Shown here: in pieces, positions 10,101 through 18,420 of the stretch
Position numbering within the stretch: position 1 is the stretch's first letter
Layout of the letters: each line of letters begins with the position of its first letter
DNA from: Erythrobacter insulae
GTDB taxonomy: Bacteria > Pseudomonadota > Alphaproteobacteria > Sphingomonadales > Sphingomonadaceae
DNA: 64,000 nucleotides
Direction of reading: 5' to 3'
Assembly (NCBI RefSeq): GCF_007004095.1
Contig: NZ_VHJK01000001.1
Span: forward strand, 2,050,501-2,114,500
Made by a program: the position numbers and the translations under genes
The notes under the pieces: generated by a model
Seen by the model: only the letters and a program-made list of their open reading frames with translations
Databases searched by the model: none
What the model was told of the DNA's origin: nothing

Positions 10101-10309
10101 CCAGCGGATATGAGCCGGAATACAATATCGGTTATCGGCCAGAGGAAAATCTGCCCAAACGCGATATGGTTGAATGGTACAGTTCCAATCGGCCACCGCC
10201 GCTAGGTCCGCGGCGCACCTTCGCCACGCATTCCTTTCAAAAACCGGGCGATCCATTGATCCCTTCCGGCCTTATCGGACCGGTTACCGTCACAGCTCAG
10301 GAAAACTGA
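7124..10309 (+). CDS. GH106 alpha-L-rhamnosidase
   Basis: Large exported glycosidase predicted to remove alpha-L-rhamnose from oligosaccharides. The N-terminus carries a signal peptide ending ATAQ. The start is a GTG at 7124 with AGG nine bases upstream; a TTG at 7115 in the same frame is an alternative. The GH106 core begins with WTWFHVMSGNMTREGITKDL and GIGGIVLFHVTQGISYGP. Candidate catalytic glutamates are in DSYEVGG (about residue 438) and AAEAFTAV (about 566). The C-terminal part (about 900-1000) is a jelly-roll like the GH2 sugar-binding domain, with NLGQVETVANVRVNGQELG. At 1061 residues it has the usual length. It begins right after the BNR_4 gene stop and is followed after one base by the DUF5060 gene, so these are one operon. 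Confidence 0.9.
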   Translation: MFDAFRGFARLALVTIGAASTLLPGIAPATAQSDLEKLRAEFAAPPAEARPWTWFHVMSGNMTREGITKDLEAIERVGIGGIVLFHVTQGISYGPVKFNSPDHLDLIEHVAAECERLGLKFTFHNADGWSSTAGPWISPEQSMKRLVWSEAIVAGGTVSAGLRKPGTVEGFYRDIAVVAYPSLSGEIADHINKPVLSSSDPDFDLDRVTDGEVFTQSLVTASKDEPGWVQFSYDRPVPIRKVSVGNVAERDIKIALQVSDDGINFKTVREFKKTRLLRVEWEVDAAFAPIEARHFRVTFDNKALIGEIELSQLAQVANASGHSGMGYVPGNQLPVQSAPLNGDVIRRDAIRDLTQFVGADGRLQTTLPEGQWTVMRFGYTSTGARNVNPSPEGNGLEVDKFDASAFGVHYDAFIAPVIRRARAVAPAATAGVMIDSYEVGGQNWTQGYDTQFQQSHGIDLKGWLPIYAGRFVSSAAATTDMFAKIRSFNAQLINDNYYGEFARLMEQEGLESLIQPYGLGPFDELNVASVASIPAGEFWVRRDDLSNLNGAVSAGRIYGKPVIAAEAFTAVWDDNWFFDPAFGKKWGDRAWVAGVNQFFFHRFAHQANTHVMPGMTMNRWGSHFDRTQPWWDKGGAAWFGYMARGQHMLRQGRAVSDVAMAIGSNSPVICPQKSEATKSLPVGTEFDCVDTPTLLHRSRFEGGALVLESGARYSMIWWPHSDAPSAAEAARLDEAKRAGVAVAFVHRGDVAADVFEAAGLKPRVSSVRELPSFTHRKVGESDIFFVFNDSDESRRFDLCFRVNGKRGEEWHPVSGGNRKLAGSVDAGGCTNIVLDLAPYESRFVVFDNTFEFAPGGGAPYLASKTLATLDQGWSINFDPAYGDADDLTGKALFDWSKSDNPEIHHFSGKATYRTSFELTADEMNSASLMALNLGQVETVANVRVNGQELGAVWTAPYAIDISTAVREGRNVVEIEVANLWVNRLIGDAALPDTSGYEPEYNIGYRPEENLPKRDMVEWYSSNRPPPLGPRRTFATHSFQKPGDPLIPSGLIGPVTVTAQEN

Positions 10310-10310
10310 T

Positions 10311-12770
10311 ATGCTCCACCGCCTATTTTCGCTGATTGCCAGCCTTGTCGCTTTGTCCCTCGCCAGCAATGCGGCGGCGCAAGATGTCTCCGAAGCGGGC
10401 GCGCGCTTTGAGCTGGTGACGCTGAATATAGACGGGCCGGAGCTCGATGAACGGAACGGCAAAAATCCCTTTGCAGATGTGCGTCTTGATTGGACACTGA
10501 CACATGATGGCAAGACGTGGGTCATTCCGGGTTACTTCGCAGGCTGCGGTGATGCAGCAGACAGCGGATGCACCGGCGGAAACATCTGGCGCGCGCATTT
10601 CGTGCCTCCGCATGTAGGGGATTACGACTGGAAGGTCGATTTCCGCAGTGGGACGGACATGGCCGTGGCGCCGTCTCCGGGGAAACGCCTGAATGGGCAT
10701 GGCGTGACTGGAAGCTTCTCTGTTTCCGGGGATTCTGCCGATCCGATCCGGGCGCGCGGGCTGCTGCAATATACCGGCGAAAACTATTACCGCTTCGCTG
10801 GCGATAACAGCATCTTCTTCAAATTTGGGCCTGATGCGCCTGAGAATGTGCTCGCCTATGAAGGCTTTGACGCAACGCCGAATTTCAAGGGCTTTCGTAA
10901 AAGCTGGCAGGCCCATGACGGTGACTTGCGCGGGGAGGGCAGCCGCCTGCTTTGGGGTAAGAACAAGTCAGGCGCAGGTCTGCTGGGTATGTTTGATTAC
11001 CTTGCCGATGCTGGTGCCAATTCGGTGTCCATGCTGCTTTGGAATGCTGGCGGTGATGATCGCAACGTCTTCCCCCATCTTATGGCAGTTCCAGCAGAGA
11101 AATTCGCGCAGATGGAGCCGCGCGCGCAGTGGGACGATGGGCTGGTTCAGGACCGGTTCGACCTTTCCAAGCTGGATCAATGGCAGCGCGCGTTAAGCTA
11201 TGCTGACAAGCGTGGATTGCACCTGCATCTCAAATTGCAGGAAACCGAAAATGACAGCTTTATGGATGGCGGCGCATTGGGCCGGACGCGCAAACTGTAT
11301 CTGCGCGAAATGGCGGCGCGGTTCGGCCATCTTCTCGCGCTGACATGGAATTTAGGCGAAGAGAACGTGCAGCATCCCGGCGATGTTCGCCATATGGCGT
11401 CCTATCTCGCAGCGCTTGATCCTTACGATCACCCGTTGGTGCTGCATTCCTATCCCGATCAGAAACAGCGATACCGCGCGTTTCTTGGCCCGGACTCGGC
11501 GCTTAATGGCCTCAGCCTGCAGGGGCGAGAGGATGATATTTCCGATTTGCGGCCCGATGTAACTGCGTGGATACGCGAGGCTCAATTGGCCGGAAAACCG
11601 TTGGTCATGGCCTATGACGAGCCGGGCCGCGCAGATGGCGGCGCGGGGGTTGATCCCGGTTATCCCGATGACCGCTTGCCTGCAAAGCGCGAACTGCAGC
11701 TCGATCCCGAACTGTTTCTGCGCGATGGTCTTTGGAATGCGCTGACGGCCGGTGCAAACGGGGTTGAGGCCTATTACGGCTATAAAACCGGATGTAGCGA
11801 CCTTGATTGTCAGGATCACCGAACCCGCGCGCGGCTTTGGCGCGAAGGCAGGACGGCGCTCGATTTCTTCCGAAAGCACGTAGGGGACCGGGCGGTGCGC
11901 ATGATCGCCGCTGATCACCTGACACGGCCTCGTGATGATTTTGTCTTTGCCGAACCGGGCGAGTTCGCCGTGATCGTTCCGGGTGAAGAAGAAACCATCA
12001 TGGCAACCGGCGGCATCGAAGGGCGCTTTTCCGTGCGTTGGTTCGACCCGGTGAACGGCGGTGATTTGCAAACAGGATCACTTGCCGAGATCGACAACCA
12101 CCGCCGCAACACCAAGATCGGCGACCCACCCAAAGGCGGCAGCGGCAAATGGATCATCGTAGTCGAACGGATCGATCAGGGCATTCTGGTCGAGGCGGAA
12201 GACTTCGTGGCTCAGCGCGCCAATGAAGTGCGCAGCTGGTGCAGGAGAGCTGAATGTCCGGACGGGTGGGAGCGCAATGGCGCGGCGGACTATGTCGCGC
12301 TGCTCCCCGACACCCGCGTCACCCACGATGATGAATTGGTCAGAGGTGAAAATTTCAGCGGATCACCCGGCAAGATGGCGATCCTTTCCTATGATGTGGA
12401 TTTCCCGGCTGCGGGTCGCTGGTATCTATGGGTCCGCGCGCATTCGCTCGGTTCCGAAGACAATGGCCTGCATGCGGGCATCAATGGTGAATGGCCGGAA
12501 AGCGGCGCGCGTATCCAATATTGCGAAGGACGGCAGCGTTGGCATTGGGATAGCCGCCAACGCACACGCGAAGACCACTGCGGTGTAAAAGGCGGGCTTT
12601 GGCTGGATGTACCGACAGCAGGTACGCACCGCGTGGAATTCTCCATGCGCGAAGACGGCTTCGTGTTCGACGCCTTCTACCTCACGCTCAGTCCGTACAT
12701 GCCAGGCCAGCTCGAACAGGCCAATTTGCAGGCCGCAGCGACGCTTACAGCAAAAGGAACAAAGCGATGA
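10311..12770 (+). CDS. DUF5060 protein with TIM-barrel glycosidase-like core
   Basis: Exported protein of 819 residues with a signal peptide ending NAAAQ. An N-terminal DUF5060 beta-sandwich (about 30-140) leads to a TIM-barrel region in which Glu350 (WNLGEEN) and Glu437 (MAYDEPG) look like acid/base and nucleophile. A small C-terminal beta domain and a final carbohydrate-binding-like module with several cysteines (about 630-800) follow. DUF5060 proteins with a DUF4038-like barrel are known near apiosidases of family GH140, but I cannot assign a family. The ATG stands one base after the GH106 stop, and the gene end overlaps the next start by four bases (ATGA), so translation is probably coupled. 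It likely cleaves a side chain or backbone glycosidic bond of the target polymer. Confidence 0.75.
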   Translation: MLHRLFSLIASLVALSLASNAAAQDVSEAGARFELVTLNIDGPELDERNGKNPFADVRLDWTLTHDGKTWVIPGYFAGCGDAADSGCTGGNIWRAHFVPPHVGDYDWKVDFRSGTDMAVAPSPGKRLNGHGVTGSFSVSGDSADPIRARGLLQYTGENYYRFAGDNSIFFKFGPDAPENVLAYEGFDATPNFKGFRKSWQAHDGDLRGEGSRLLWGKNKSGAGLLGMFDYLADAGANSVSMLLWNAGGDDRNVFPHLMAVPAEKFAQMEPRAQWDDGLVQDRFDLSKLDQWQRALSYADKRGLHLHLKLQETENDSFMDGGALGRTRKLYLREMAARFGHLLALTWNLGEENVQHPGDVRHMASYLAALDPYDHPLVLHSYPDQKQRYRAFLGPDSALNGLSLQGREDDISDLRPDVTAWIREAQLAGKPLVMAYDEPGRADGGAGVDPGYPDDRLPAKRELQLDPELFLRDGLWNALTAGANGVEAYYGYKTGCSDLDCQDHRTRARLWREGRTALDFFRKHVGDRAVRMIAADHLTRPRDDFVFAEPGEFAVIVPGEEETIMATGGIEGRFSVRWFDPVNGGDLQTGSLAEIDNHRRNTKIGDPPKGGSGKWIIVVERIDQGILVEAEDFVAQRANEVRSWCRRAECPDGWERNGAADYVALLPDTRVTHDDELVRGENFSGSPGKMAILSYDVDFPAAGRWYLWVRAHSLGSEDNGLHAGINGEWPESGARIQYCEGRQRWHWDSRQRTREDHCGVKGGLWLDVPTAGTHRVEFSMREDGFVFDAFYLTLSPYMPGQLEQANLQAAATLTAKGTKR

Positions 12771-14224
12771 TCTCAATGCGCAACTTTACGCCGGCCCTCG
12801 CGGCGACATGTTTGCTTATGAGCGGTACGAGCGTGCTGGCCGAGGGCGCGCAGGATGCCAAGCGCGCTCACATCACCGGCTGGGATCAGCTGACCGCTAA
12901 ATCTCACACGTCAGATGGGATGGAGCGTTCGCGCGATGGCAAGCCCCGGTTTGCCGGACCATTGGGCGCGCAGGCGGTGAGCTATAATGGCTATCAATAC
13001 GTTGTGTTCTATTCCAGTCGTGATCGCAGCAAGCCGCGCGAGGAAGCCGAAACCTATGTCGTTGTTGCGCGGCGAAAGCTGGGCGCGTTTGACTGGAATT
13101 ACTCGGTTCTGGACGGTTACAAGGTTACCTCGGATGATGCCCACAACCGCCAGACCATCGGGATCTCGGGCGGTGATGGCGTAATCCATATTTCCTTCGA
13201 TCATCACAATCGGCCAAAGATGAATTACGCGGCCACGGCCACCGGCGTTGCCGACAATCCCGCGTCCGTAACGTGGGATAACAGCGTGTTCAAATATGCC
13301 GAAAACCTCGGCGGTGATCCCAAGACGCGCCTCAACGTGACCTATCCTTCGTTCAAGGCGTTCCCCGGGGGCAATCTGGTAGTCTATTTCCGCACCGGCG
13401 GTTCCTATGGCGGTGATATGCGGCTGGGCAAATATGATGCCGAGGCCGGCCAATGGGGTAAGGTCCATCAGGTGTCAGACCGACGCGGCACTTTCAAAGG
13501 GCTTGAAACCTCGCGGGGGCCTTATCTCGCCAACGGCATGCAAGTGGGCGGCGATGGCTCGCTCCACGCAGCATGGGTGTTTCGTGAGAAGCCATGCGAT
13601 TACACCACCGCCTCGCGTAGCGAAATATTCTGTAATCACGGGTTGTTCTACGCCAAATCGCTTGACGAGGGGCGTACTTGGTTACGTGCGGACGGATCGG
13701 TAATCGCCGACACTGAAAAGGGAGAAGCAATCTCCATCGACAATGTCGGAGGCCCTGTGATCGAAATCCCCAAGGGGCTTGGTCCCAGCAATCCGTCGAT
13801 CACATCGACAGTCGATCCAGCCTCGGGCGATATGCACGTGTTGCTGCGCCACCTTCCGCAGCCCGGAGCCAAACAATCGTACTATTTTCATTATCTCGGA
13901 AAACCGGATGGCAGCTGGAGCCAGCAGCAGACCAATTTCGACGGCAATGATGCAACGCTCGCCGTGGTCGGTGACCGGCTTTACGCCTTTGTAGGACGCG
14001 ATAAGGGGCAGATCTACTACGCCGAGCGCAAGGCCGATTTCCGCAAATGGAAAAGGCTTCCGATCGAAATAGACAAGAAACGCAAGTTCGATCCGCAAGG
14101 CGGCTACATCACCTGGGACCTCTCGCTGATCGAAGAGGGGCAAGCAACTATGCTGTGGCACCGCACGCCAGAAAAACGCGGCGTTTCTTCACCGTTGCAG
14201 GTCTTTGAAATCGCGTTCGAGTGA
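12767..14224 (+). CDS. BNR_4 beta-propeller protein, candidate ulvan-type lyase (second copy)
   Basis: Exported protein of 485 residues; the ATG at 12767 overlaps the preceding stop (ATGA) and has an AAAGGAAC ribosome site. The signal peptide ends near VLAEG. It is only distantly like the copy at 5728, yet the presumed active residues recur: His126 (DDAHN) and His147 (DHHN) 21 apart, and Tyr193 (VTYPSF) and Arg209 (VYFRTGG) 16 apart. The 21-residue His spacing is the one I recall for the PL24 ulvan lyase. It also contains a cysteine-bearing insert (EKPCDYTTASRSEIFCNHG) that may be disulfide-bonded in the periplasm. Role in endolytic cleavage is inferred from fold, residues and neighbours; other propeller families remain possible. 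Confidence 0.75.
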   Translation: MISMRNFTPALAATCLLMSGTSVLAEGAQDAKRAHITGWDQLTAKSHTSDGMERSRDGKPRFAGPLGAQAVSYNGYQYVVFYSSRDRSKPREEAETYVVVARRKLGAFDWNYSVLDGYKVTSDDAHNRQTIGISGGDGVIHISFDHHNRPKMNYAATATGVADNPASVTWDNSVFKYAENLGGDPKTRLNVTYPSFKAFPGGNLVVYFRTGGSYGGDMRLGKYDAEAGQWGKVHQVSDRRGTFKGLETSRGPYLANGMQVGGDGSLHAAWVFREKPCDYTTASRSEIFCNHGLFYAKSLDEGRTWLRADGSVIADTEKGEAISIDNVGGPVIEIPKGLGPSNPSITSTVDPASGDMHVLLRHLPQPGAKQSYYFHYLGKPDGSWSQQQTNFDGNDATLAVVGDRLYAFVGRDKGQIYYAERKADFRKWKRLPIEIDKKRKFDPQGGYITWDLSLIEEGQATMLWHRTPEKRGVSSPLQVFEIAFE

Positions 14225-15621
14225 TGGCGGCGTACATGAAAGATCGAAATGTGACACTGGTCCAATTGAGCGGGCTGGGTATTGGCGCGGCGTTCCTGTT
14301 GGCCACAGCAAGCCTTGCTCCGGCCACTGCGCGCAATCCGATCATCGCGAATCAGGGCGTTAACGATCCGCATATCCATATTTTTGATGACAAGGCGTAT
14401 CTCTACGCCTCGCATGACAAGTCTGCACGAAATGCGGCTTTTGTCATGGAAGACTGGCAAGTCTGGTCATCCGATGATCTCGTCAACTGGACGCTTCGGT
14501 CAACGCTTTATCCGGATCAGACATATCTCAAATCACAGCCCAATTTCGCATCGGCCTGGGCCACGGATGTCGCGGAGAAAAACGGGAAATATTACTGGTA
14601 TTTCTCCGAGGCCAACCGCCAGACGGGCGTTGTGGTGGGAGATAGTCCGGTCGGGCCTTGGCGTGATCCGCTTGGCAAGCCGCTGCTGGCGGAAACACTC
14701 ACACCGACACATGAGTATGATCCGGGGTTGTTTTCGGAAGGGGATGACCGCTTCATCATCTTTGGTGTGTGGGACTATTATATCGCGCGCCTCGGAGATG
14801 ATATGATCTCATTGGCGCAAGAGCCGCGCAAGATCGATATCGCGGGCGCGAAGGGGCCATATACCTTCACCAAAGGAACGCCGTTCGATGGCAAGCTTAC
14901 CGACGACAAGCCTTTCCTGCACAAACATGGCGATCTTTACTATTTATCCTGGGGCGCATTTTACGCCACTTCGCCTGACCTTTATGGTCCGTACGAATAT
15001 CGCGGCGCGGTGATTACCGAAGCGAGCTTTCCGACCGGGCTTTCACAACCAACCTGGCCGACAGGTCCGCAGCAGGGGCGGCATGGATCATTCTTCACTT
15101 GGCACGGCCAGACTTACTTTGCCTACTGCGATATCTCGCAAAGCGGCAATCGCTACTTCCGTGATACTTTTATCAGCTACGTTCATTATCGCCGTGATGG
15201 CAGCATCGCCCCGATACGTGTCGATTTGACCGGTGTGGGGGAGTATCTCGCCACATCCGACCCAATCGAAGCTGAAGAATTTTATGCGCGGAACAGGTTC
15301 AAAAAGCGCGAACGCGCAGGAGCTTCCAACAGTTTCGAGGTGATGCTCGATGGAGCTGCTGGAGAGCTCAGCTTTCCGAACATTCGTGGTCTTGGCGGCA
15401 AGGATACGATTGTTCTGGACATGACGGGGGACGCAGCGCTGCCATTTGTCGTATCGATCAGCCGAACTGGCGCGTCAGAGCCAATCGCTGCTCACTCTCT
15501 ACGAGGCGCAAAACTGTGGCGCATCCCGCTGGGCTCGCTTGGAGAAAGCGAAAGCCTTGTCATTAAATTCGAACGGGCTGGGGCAGGGGATCTTGCGCTG
15601 GACCGGATCTGGTTCGAATAG
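14224..15621 (+). CDS. GH43-like exported glycosidase (xylosidase/arabinofuranosidase type)
   Basis: Exported five-bladed propeller enzyme of about 465 residues. The ATG at 14224 shares its A with the stop of the preceding gene (TGATG), indicating coupling; an ATG at 14236 would give a tidier signal peptide (MKDRNVTLVQL, cleaved after ATA). GH43 features are NQGVNDPHIHIFDDKAYLY, with Asp48 as candidate base, YYWYFSEANRQTG, and THEYDPGLF with the transition-state aspartate. A C-terminal beta-sandwich of about 110 residues resembles a CBM6-like module. In ulvan systems GH43 enzymes remove xylose; on other polymers they take arabinose. It is the last gene of the block that starts with the TonB receptor; the next gene is convergent. 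Confidence 0.85.
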   Translation: MAAYMKDRNVTLVQLSGLGIGAAFLLATASLAPATARNPIIANQGVNDPHIHIFDDKAYLYASHDKSARNAAFVMEDWQVWSSDDLVNWTLRSTLYPDQTYLKSQPNFASAWATDVAEKNGKYYWYFSEANRQTGVVVGDSPVGPWRDPLGKPLLAETLTPTHEYDPGLFSEGDDRFIIFGVWDYYIARLGDDMISLAQEPRKIDIAGAKGPYTFTKGTPFDGKLTDDKPFLHKHGDLYYLSWGAFYATSPDLYGPYEYRGAVITEASFPTGLSQPTWPTGPQQGRHGSFFTWHGQTYFAYCDISQSGNRYFRDTFISYVHYRRDGSIAPIRVDLTGVGEYLATSDPIEAEEFYARNRFKKRERAGASNSFEVMLDGAAGELSFPNIRGLGGKDTIVLDMTGDAALPFVVSISRTGASEPIAAHSLRGAKLWRIPLGSLGESESLVIKFERAGAGDLALDRIWFE

Positions 15622-15637
15622 CCGCCCGATACAATTC

Positions 15638-15952
15638 TCAATCGTGCGAGAATTGCTTGGCCAGTAAGTAAGGGAAACTGGTTGCCGGGTCGATATCGAC
15701 CTGCATGATCGGCGCCATGTATTCTGACCAGCGCGCGTTGACTTCATTGTCCGCCAGAAACGCAGCAGTTGCTTCGAAATCATCGGTTTCGAAATAGCCG
15801 AACAGCGTCAGGCCATGCGCAAAGATATGGTAATTGCGGATACCCGATTGCTGCAAAGCCTCGGTCATTTCAGGCCAGATTTCATCATGGCGCTTTTTGT
15901 ATTCCGCTTCGTATCCGGGGCGGATAGCCAACACCCATGCATATGACGCCAT
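15638..15952 (-). CDS. rhaM: L-rhamnose mutarotase
   Basis: Small cytoplasmic enzyme of 104 residues, the same length as E. coli RhaM, that interconverts alpha and beta anomers of L-rhamnose to feed rhamnose isomerase. His22 in KKRHDEIWPEM corresponds to the catalytic histidine of the family, and LTLFGYFETDD and RWSEYMAPIM are conserved surroundings. The start was placed at 15952 (MASYAWVL) because GGGAGA lies six to seven bases upstream and the RhaM domain begins there. It is divergent from kduI, with about 100 bases between them, and convergent with the GH43 gene. With RhaI at the left edge it shows that rhamnose is a main product of the locus. Confidence 0.95.
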   Translation of the reverse strand: MASYAWVLAIRPGYEAEYKKRHDEIWPEMTEALQQSGIRNYHIFAHGLTLFGYFETDDFEATAAFLADNEVNARWSEYMAPIMQVDIDPATSFPYLLAKQFSHD

Positions 15953-16055
15953 GCGCAGTCTCCCTCTTTCAATTTTCGCACCTAGCATGCATAAGCACTC
16001 AAGAAAATCCAATTTCATTCAGAAACAATCATACATTCAAAAGCCGGAGTTCACC
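15953..16055. promoter_or_regulatory. Divergent promoter region between rhaM and kduI
   Basis: About 100 bases separate the two divergent starts. The region is AT-rich in its middle and must hold both promoters. AGCATGCATAAGC near 15985 contains the palindrome GCATGC, but I see no clear operator and no match to the repeats upstream of the TonB receptor. A GGGAGA ribosome site serves rhaM and CCGGAG (16044-16049) serves kduI. Confidence 0.4.
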
Positions 16056-16892
16056 GTGAATCTAGACCGAAAGTTTGCCGCCGACCAACAGCGCTATCGC
16101 ACAATGCGCAACGAGGAGCTGCGCGAAAGTTTCGTTGTTGCCGACCTGATGGCCGAAGGCGAATTGGTGCTGACCTTGTCCGATATTGATCGCGGCATTG
16201 TTGGCAGCGCGGTTCCGCTAAAAGAAGCATTGGAATTCAGCTCTTTCGCAGAGCTGGGCGGCGGGGCCTTTACCGCTCGGCGCGAAGTCGGTGTGATCAA
16301 TATCGGTTCACACGGCAGCGTGACCGTGGGCAATGAACGCTTTGCAATGGAGCGGCTCGACAGCCTTTATATTGGCCGCGGCGAGCATCCGGTGAAGTTT
16401 GAAAGCGATGATCCCGCCAGTCCTGCGCGCTTCTATCTGGTCAGCTATCCGGCGCATACCGCCTATCCACACAAGCTGGTGAAACAGGATCAGGCGAACC
16501 GCATTGATCTGGGTGAAAAGGCGACCTGTAACGAGCGCACGATTTTCCAGCCGCTGCGTCCCGGTATCGTGGAAAGCTGCCAGCTTGTGATGGGTTTTAC
16601 CTGCATTGCCGAAGGCAGTGTATGGAACACTTTCCCCCCGCACACGCACGATCGCCGGTCGGAATTCTATTTCTATTTCGATCTCGCAGACGATGCCCGC
16701 GTGTTCCATTTCATGGGGCGGCCTGATGAGCTTAAGGCGTTGCCCCTGTCGAACGAGGAAGCCGCGCTTTCCCCGTCATGGTCGATGCATTGCGGTGTCG
16801 GCAGCGGGGCCTACAGCTTTATCTGGTCGATGGGCGGCGAGAACCAGGAATTCGACGATATGGACCATGTGCCCCAAGCCGCTTTGGCCTGA
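16056..16892 (+). CDS. kduI: 5-dehydro-4-deoxy-D-glucuronate isomerase
   Basis: Cytoplasmic zinc cupin that isomerises the ring-opened unsaturated uronate (5-keto-4-deoxyuronate) to 3-deoxy-D-glycero-2,5-hexodiulosonate. That substrate is what GH105 action releases from lyase-cut chains. The GTG at 16056, with CCGGAG six bases upstream, gives 278 residues, the length of E. coli KduI. His196, His198, Glu203 (HTHDRRSE) and His245 (WSMHCGVGS) fall at the same numbers as the E. coli zinc ligands. No kduD dehydrogenase is in the window, so the following step must be coded elsewhere. Its presence ties the locus to a polymer cut by elimination at uronic acid residues. Confidence 0.95.
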   Translation: MNLDRKFAADQQRYRTMRNEELRESFVVADLMAEGELVLTLSDIDRGIVGSAVPLKEALEFSSFAELGGGAFTARREVGVINIGSHGSVTVGNERFAMERLDSLYIGRGEHPVKFESDDPASPARFYLVSYPAHTAYPHKLVKQDQANRIDLGEKATCNERTIFQPLRPGIVESCQLVMGFTCIAEGSVWNTFPPHTHDRRSEFYFYFDLADDARVFHFMGRPDELKALPLSNEEAALSPSWSMHCGVGSGAYSFIWSMGGENQEFDDMDHVPQAALA

Positions 16893-16929
16893 GGCCGCAT
16901 TGGTTTAATCCGGCGATCTTCGGTATTAG

Positions 16930-16954
16930 GGCGCGCTACTTCGCGTAGCGCGCC
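16930..16954. terminator. Bidirectional hairpin between kduI and sulfatase
   Basis: GGCGCGCTAC (16930-16939) pairs perfectly with GTAGCGCGCC (16945-16954) around a five-base loop. It lies between two convergent genes and includes the last codons and stop of the sulfatase on the minus strand. It lacks a T-run on either side, so the strength of termination is uncertain. Confidence 0.5.
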
Positions 16955-18420
16955 TGTTCCACAATCTCTGCATCGAAGCGCGCTGCAAAATCGGCCGCGA
17001 TTCCCGGGTTTTGCGCGGAAACATCATTCGCTTCACCTGGATCTTTGGAGAGATCGTACAGCTCGACAGGCGCGTCTTTTTTCACGCGAAGGGCTTTCCA
17101 TTTGCCGATCCGGCCAGCTTGCTGAGTGACGCCAATCACGCCGGAATTGGGATCGCCGAGCTGGCGCGAGAATGCCCAATAGAGCATCCTTTCCGGCAGA
17201 GTCGCATCTTCGCGCATGAGCAATTTGGCCAGCGATACGCCGTTGGCTCCCATTGCCTCGGCCGCGTCAGGTTTGCCCGCCAGCGCGCCCAAAGTGGGGA
17301 GCAGATCCGCGAACATGACGGGCTCATCCTCAATCCGCCCGGCTTTGATGACAGAAGGCCAAGTGGCGAGGAACGGCATATGAATGCCCCCTTCTGTCAG
17401 GTCACGTTTGCCGCCGCGATAGGGCCCGCCCGCAGCAATCCCGATCGGGTCGCCGCCGCCTTCGGAATGGGGGCCATTGTCTGAGGTTATGATGATCAGC
17501 GTGTTGTCTTTCAGCCCCTGCGCCTCCAGCTTGGCGACCAGTTCACCGACATAGGAATCAAGTGCGGCGATCATGCCCGCTTGCACTGCATTGGGTTCGT
17601 CAATCGCCAGCGGATAGTAGTCCGGGAACTGGCCCGCCGGAGTCGGCCCGGCCAATCCGTTATACGGCGTTTCGGGGAACTTGCCGCGATAGGGGGCAAC
17701 GAATTCCTCTGGCGCGGCCATTTCCGAGTGCGGCGAAGTGTAGCTTACAAAGGCGAAGAACGGCTTGTCGCCGTCCTGCGTGCCCAGAAATTCCAGCGCG
17801 TCATCCGTGAATATCCGCTGGGCGTAGCCTTCGCGTGCGCCAGCGCGATTCTCAGGGACCGGGACCATTTGGTTGTTTTCGAACAGGAACATTGGAAACT
17901 GGCGGTGCGCCTGAATGTTATGCAACAGGCCTTTCCACTGCTGGAAACCCATCGCCATCGGATCCGTTTCGCCAAAGGTCGTGCCGATACCAAATTTGCC
18001 AAACAGCGCAGTGGTGTAGCCCGCATCGCTGAGCATGTGCGCCATGGTTCGGTCGCCCTTATTCAGGGATACCGTGTTGGCCGTGCTGCTGAGGCGGGAG
18101 GCGTCGCGTCCGGTCATCAGCGAAATGCGCGAGGGAGAGCACACCGTGCTGCCCGCATAGCCATTGGCAAAGATCATACCTTCGCGCGCCAGCGTGTCGA
18201 TATTGGGGGTTTTGATGATGCTGTGGCCGGTGATCCCCAGCTGTCCGTAACCCATATCGTCAAACAGGATCAGCAGGACATTGGGGCGAAGCGCCTCAAC
18301 CGTCTCCGATGCCGTCTCTACGGGCTCGCTCGTGGTGCTTGCAAAGCTGGACGTAGCGGCGCATCCTGTCAGCGCAAGAACGCTTGTCGCGGCGACCAGG
18401 GTCATGAATTTGCGAGTCAT
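16936..18420 (-). CDS. S1-family sulfatase (arylsulfatase type), lipoprotein
   Basis: Predicted periplasmic sulfatase of 494 residues that removes sulfate esters from oligosaccharides. A Sec lipoprotein signal ends LALTGC (Cys20). The S1 signature CSPSR begins at Cys94, the residue converted to formylglycine, and calcium ligands lie in LFDDMGYG (Asp54, Asp55) and SDNGPHSEGG. It starts four bases inside the end of the DUF4861 gene (ATGA overlap), as the last gene of a minus-strand group with an NCS1-type permease. An FGE able to mature it is encoded at 35053. Sulfated rhamnose or uronate of an ulvan-type polymer is the likely substrate; the S1 subfamily cannot be fixed by eye. Confidence 0.92.
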   Translation of the reverse strand: MTRKFMTLVAATSVLALTGCAATSSFASTTSEPVETASETVEALRPNVLLILFDDMGYGQLGITGHSIIKTPNIDTLAREGMIFANGYAGSTVCSPSRISLMTGRDASRLSSTANTVSLNKGDRTMAHMLSDAGYTTALFGKFGIGTTFGETDPMAMGFQQWKGLLHNIQAHRQFPMFLFENNQMVPVPENRAGAREGYAQRIFTDDALEFLGTQDGDKPFFAFVSYTSPHSEMAAPEEFVAPYRGKFPETPYNGLAGPTPAGQFPDYYPLAIDEPNAVQAGMIAALDSYVGELVAKLEAQGLKDNTLIIITSDNGPHSEGGGDPIGIAAGGPYRGGKRDLTEGGIHMPFLATWPSVIKAGRIEDEPVMFADLLPTLGALAGKPDAAEAMGANGVSLAKLLMREDATLPERMLYWAFSRQLGDPNSGVIGVTQQAGRIGKWKALRVKKDAPVELYDLSKDPGEANDVSAQNPGIAADFAARFDAEIVEQARYAK

